Shown here: piece after piece, positions 62,056 through 64,000 of the stretch
Position numbering within the stretch: the stretch's first letter is position 1
Layout: the number at the start of each line of letters is the position of its first letter
DNA from: Streptomyces cavernae
GTDB lineage: Bacteria; Actinomycetota; Actinomycetes; Streptomycetales; Streptomycetaceae
Direction: 5' to 3'
Length of the DNA: 64,000 bases
Assembly (NCBI RefSeq): GCF_004023625.1
Contig: NZ_ML137714.1
Span: 1-64,000 of the forward strand
Made by a program: the position numbers and the translations under genes
Notes under the pieces: generated by a model
What the model was told of the DNA's origin: nothing
What the model saw: only the letters and a program-made list of their open reading frames with translations
The model's database searches: none

Positions 62056-63401
62056 GATGTCCTCGCTGGGGTGCGCAGGGCTTCGACGGCGTCCGCGAGC
62101 GCGGTGGGCACATCCGGTACGAGCGTGTGCACCCCGTCGCGTACGACGTGGCGGCCGCCGACGACCGTATGCCGCACATCCGCGGCCGTCGCGGCGAATA
62201 CGGCCGTCTCGGCGCCGAACCGCGGCAGCGGTCCGGCCGTCCTGACCGAGTCGAGGGCGATGGTCGTGAAATCGGCCAGACTGCCCGCCTCCAGGGTGCC
62301 CGCCCCGTCCCAGCCGAGGGCGGCGTGCCCGTCCGCGGATGCGGCGCGCAGCAGGGCGGCGGCCGTCCAGTGACCTCGGGTCCGGCTGCGCAGACGCTCG
62401 TCGAGTTCCATGGCGCGGGCCTCTTCGAGCAGGTCGATGACGGCGTGGCTGTCGGAGCCGAGCGAGAGCGGTGAGCCGGCCTTCTGCAGCGCTGCCGCCG
62501 GGCCGATGCCGTCGGCCAGGTCGCGTTCGGTGGTGGGACACATGCAGGTGCCGGTGCCCGAGCCGCCGATGAGGCGGATGTCCTCGTCCGTCAGATGGGT
62601 GTTGTGCACTCCGGTGGTGCGCGGGCCCAGCACTCCGTGGTCGGCGAGGAGCTGGGTGGGCGTGCGGCCGTGGGCCTCCCGGCAGGCGTCGTTCTCGGCG
62701 GTCTGCTCGGAGAGGTGGACGTGGAGGGGGGTGCCGCGCTCCTCCACCCAGCGCACCACGGTCGCCAACTGGTCCGCGGGGACGGCGCGCACCGAGTGAA
62801 CGGCGGCACCGATCCGTACGTGATCGCGATCCTTGAGAACTGAACAGCGTTCCGCCCAGGCATCCGCTGTGCCGTCGGAGAAGCGGAGCTGATGGCTGTT
62901 CGGGGGCAGCCCGAAGCCGGAGGAGAGGTACACCGTGTCGAGCAGGGTGATCCGGAGGCCGGCATCGTGCGCGGCGGCGATCAGGGCCTCGCCCATGGCG
63001 TTCGGGTCGGCGTACGGGGTGCCGCCCGGGGCGTGGTGGACGTAGTGGAACTCCCCGACGGCGGTGATCCCCGCGAGGGCCATCTCGGCGTACACCGCGC
63101 GGGCGAGCGCGTGGTAGGTGTCGGGGGTGAGGTGGTCCGCGATCCGGTACATCACCTCGCGCCAGGTCCAGAAGGTGCCGGAGCCGACCTGGACGGTGGC
63201 GCGCAGGGCGCGGTGGAAGGCGTGGCTGTGGGTGTTGGCGAGGCCGGGGAGGGTGAGGCCGCGCAGGACCTCCGCGCCGGGTGGCGGGGCGGGCGTCCCC
63301 TCGCGCACGGCCGCGATCCTGCCGTCCCGCACCTCGACGGTCACATCCGGCTCGACGTGGTCGCCGAGCCAGGCGTGCTCCAGCCAGTACGTCTGCGTCA
63401 C
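62052..63401 (-). CDS. hutF: Formimidoylglutamate deiminase
   Basis: A 449-residue amidohydrolase. HutF converts N-formiminoglutamate to N-formylglutamate and ammonia, the branch used by Streptomyces and pseudomonads. [20 protein letters not shown] (about 55) carries the metal His pair, [38 protein letters not shown] and [16 protein letters not shown] the remaining ligands and acid. It starts with GTG at 63401, overlapping the stop of the M20 gene by three to four bases. Upstream gene, hutF and hutI are therefore one coupled operon. Confidence 0.94.
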   Translation of the reverse strand: MTQTYWLEHAWLGDHVEPDVTVEVRDGRIAAVREGTPAPPPGAEVLRGLTLPGLANTHSHAFHRALRATVQVGSGTFWTWREVMYRIADHLTPDTYHALARAVYAEMALAGITAVGEFHYVHHAPGGTPYADPNAMGEALIAAAHDAGLRITLLDTVYLSSGFGLPPNSHQLRFSDGTADAWAERCSVLKDRDHVRIGAAVHSVRAVPADQLATVVRWVEERGTPLHVHLSEQTAENDACREAHGRTPTQLLADHGVLGPRTTGVHNTHLTDEDIRLIGGSGTGTCMCPTTERDLADGIGPAAALQKAGSPLSLGSDSHAVIDLLEEARAMELDERLRSRTRGHWTAAALLRAASADGHAALGWDGAGTLEAGSLADFTTIALDSVRTAGPLPRFGAETAVFAATAADVRHTVVGGRHVVRDGVHTLVPDVPTALADAVEALRTPARTS

Positions 63402-64000
63402 CTGCGGGCCAGCCCTTCCAGTACGTCGGCGAGTGCGGTCACCCCGGCCACACAGTCGTCCTCGGCGGCGTACTCCGCCGGGGAGTGCGAGATTCCGGTG
63501 GGGTTGCGCACGAACAGCATGGCGGTCGGCACGGTCCCGGAGAGGATTCCGGCGTCGTGTCCCGCACCCGTACCCAGAACGGGGACCTTGAGGCCTGCTT
63601 CCTTGCCGAGGATGCGGGCGAGTTCGTCGCGCAGGGCGTGGTCGAACTCGACGACGGGGGTGAACGACTCGCGGACGACGTCGAGTTCGACGCCGTGCTC
63701 GGCCGCGAAGTCGTGGGCCGCCTCCTCGATGCCGGTGACCATGGCGTCCAGGGTGGTCTGGTCGGCGGCCCGGGAGTCGAGCCAGCCGCGCACCAGGGAG
63801 GGGATGGCGTTGACGCCGTTGGGCTCGACGGCGATCTTGCCGAAGGTGGCGACGGCGCCGGCGAGCCGTGCCTCACGGCGGGCGGCGAGGACGGTCTCGG
63901 CGTACGAGAGCATCGGGTCGCGCCGGTCCCCCAGGCGGGTGGTGCCCGCGTGGTTGGCCTGCCCGCGGAAGTCGAACCGCCACCGGCCGTGGGGCCAGAT
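63398..64000 (-). CDS. M20 family amidohydrolase (allantoate amidohydrolase-like), partial
   Basis: Only the C-terminal 200 residues are inside the window; the frame is open to base 64000. The sequence is of the M20 carbamoylase/allantoate amidohydrolase family: [19 protein letters not shown] (dimerisation and substrate loop), [22 protein letters not shown] with a metal-binding His, and [18 protein letters not shown] with another. Such proteins in hut operons of actinobacteria may act on N-formylglutamate instead of allantoate. It is the first gene of the coupled M20-hutF-hutI set. Its start lies outside the window. Confidence 0.85.
   Translation of the reverse strand: MWPHGRWRFDFRGQANHAGTTRLGDRRDPMLSYAETVLAARREARLAGAVATFGKIAVEPNGVNAIPSLVRGWLDSRAADQTTLDAMVTGIEEAAHDFAAEHGVELDVVRESFTPVVEFDHALRDELARILGKEAGLKVPVLGTGAGHDAGILSGTVPTAMLFVRNPTGISHSPAEYAAEDDCVAGVTALADVLEGLARR

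Overview
The window is chromosomal DNA of a Streptomyces species. The base composition is very high in G+C with GC-rich third codon positions. The small regulator at 17902-18165 is an almost exact WhiB, and the gene order around it (ahcY, a cation exporter, manA, a SIS protein, a Trm112 protein, phosphomannomutase, a DUF3499 protein, a metallopeptidase-like protein, whiB, then fbiA/fbiB) is the conserved actinobacterial block that I also remember from Streptomyces coelicolor and, in outline, from Mycobacterium tuberculosis. No tRNA, rRNA, insertion sequence, prophage or CRISPR array was seen.

Layout. 1-5402: an unexplained repeat-bearing left edge, then SpoIIM-like and RDD membrane proteins, an unknown protein and ahcY. 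5403-17512, mostly minus strand: sugar-nucleotide supply (manA, SIS, phosphomannomutase) and a giant membrane glycosyltransferase coupled to a DUF5719 protein. 17513-22993: whiB with a good promoter, cysteine dioxygenase, the F420 genes fbiA/fbiB and an AlkA-like glycosylase. 22994-38000: a cell-envelope region with a sugar-1-phosphate nucleotidyltransferase, a peptidoglycan amidase-like protein, a family 2 glycosyltransferase and five LytR-CpsA-Psr (LCP) proteins, probably attaching glycopolymers to peptidoglycan. 37425-45245: two VOC proteins with a divergent CGNR regulator, UDP-glucose dehydrogenase, an acyl-CoA dehydrogenase, a yefM-yoeB toxin-antitoxin islet with a large operator palindrome, a dipeptidase and purE/purK. 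45506-51831: GtrA, a two-component system and a divergent MacB-like ABC transporter preceded by a small, probably leaderless ORF. 51943-55813: two exported proteins, one with a sortase-type tail, and an ABC-F ATPase whose leader holds short ORFs. 56325-60758: a partner-switching sigma module resembling sigI/prsI/arsI, and a sigma-like protein fused to a ricin-type domain. 60838-64000: histidine degradation (hutI, hutF and an M20 amidohydrolase cut by the window edge).

The intergenic regions are rich in short tandem repeats (periods of 18, 22, 28, 31 and 34 bp) and carry a 247-bp element with 21-bp terminal inverted repeats. The observations I rate most worth checking are the leader ORFs before the ABC-F gene, the leaderless ORF before the ABC transporter, the MITE-like element next to a duplicated gene end, the C-terminally truncated thioesterase, and the sigma-ricin fusion. 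I did not find a clearly new defence or biosynthetic system.
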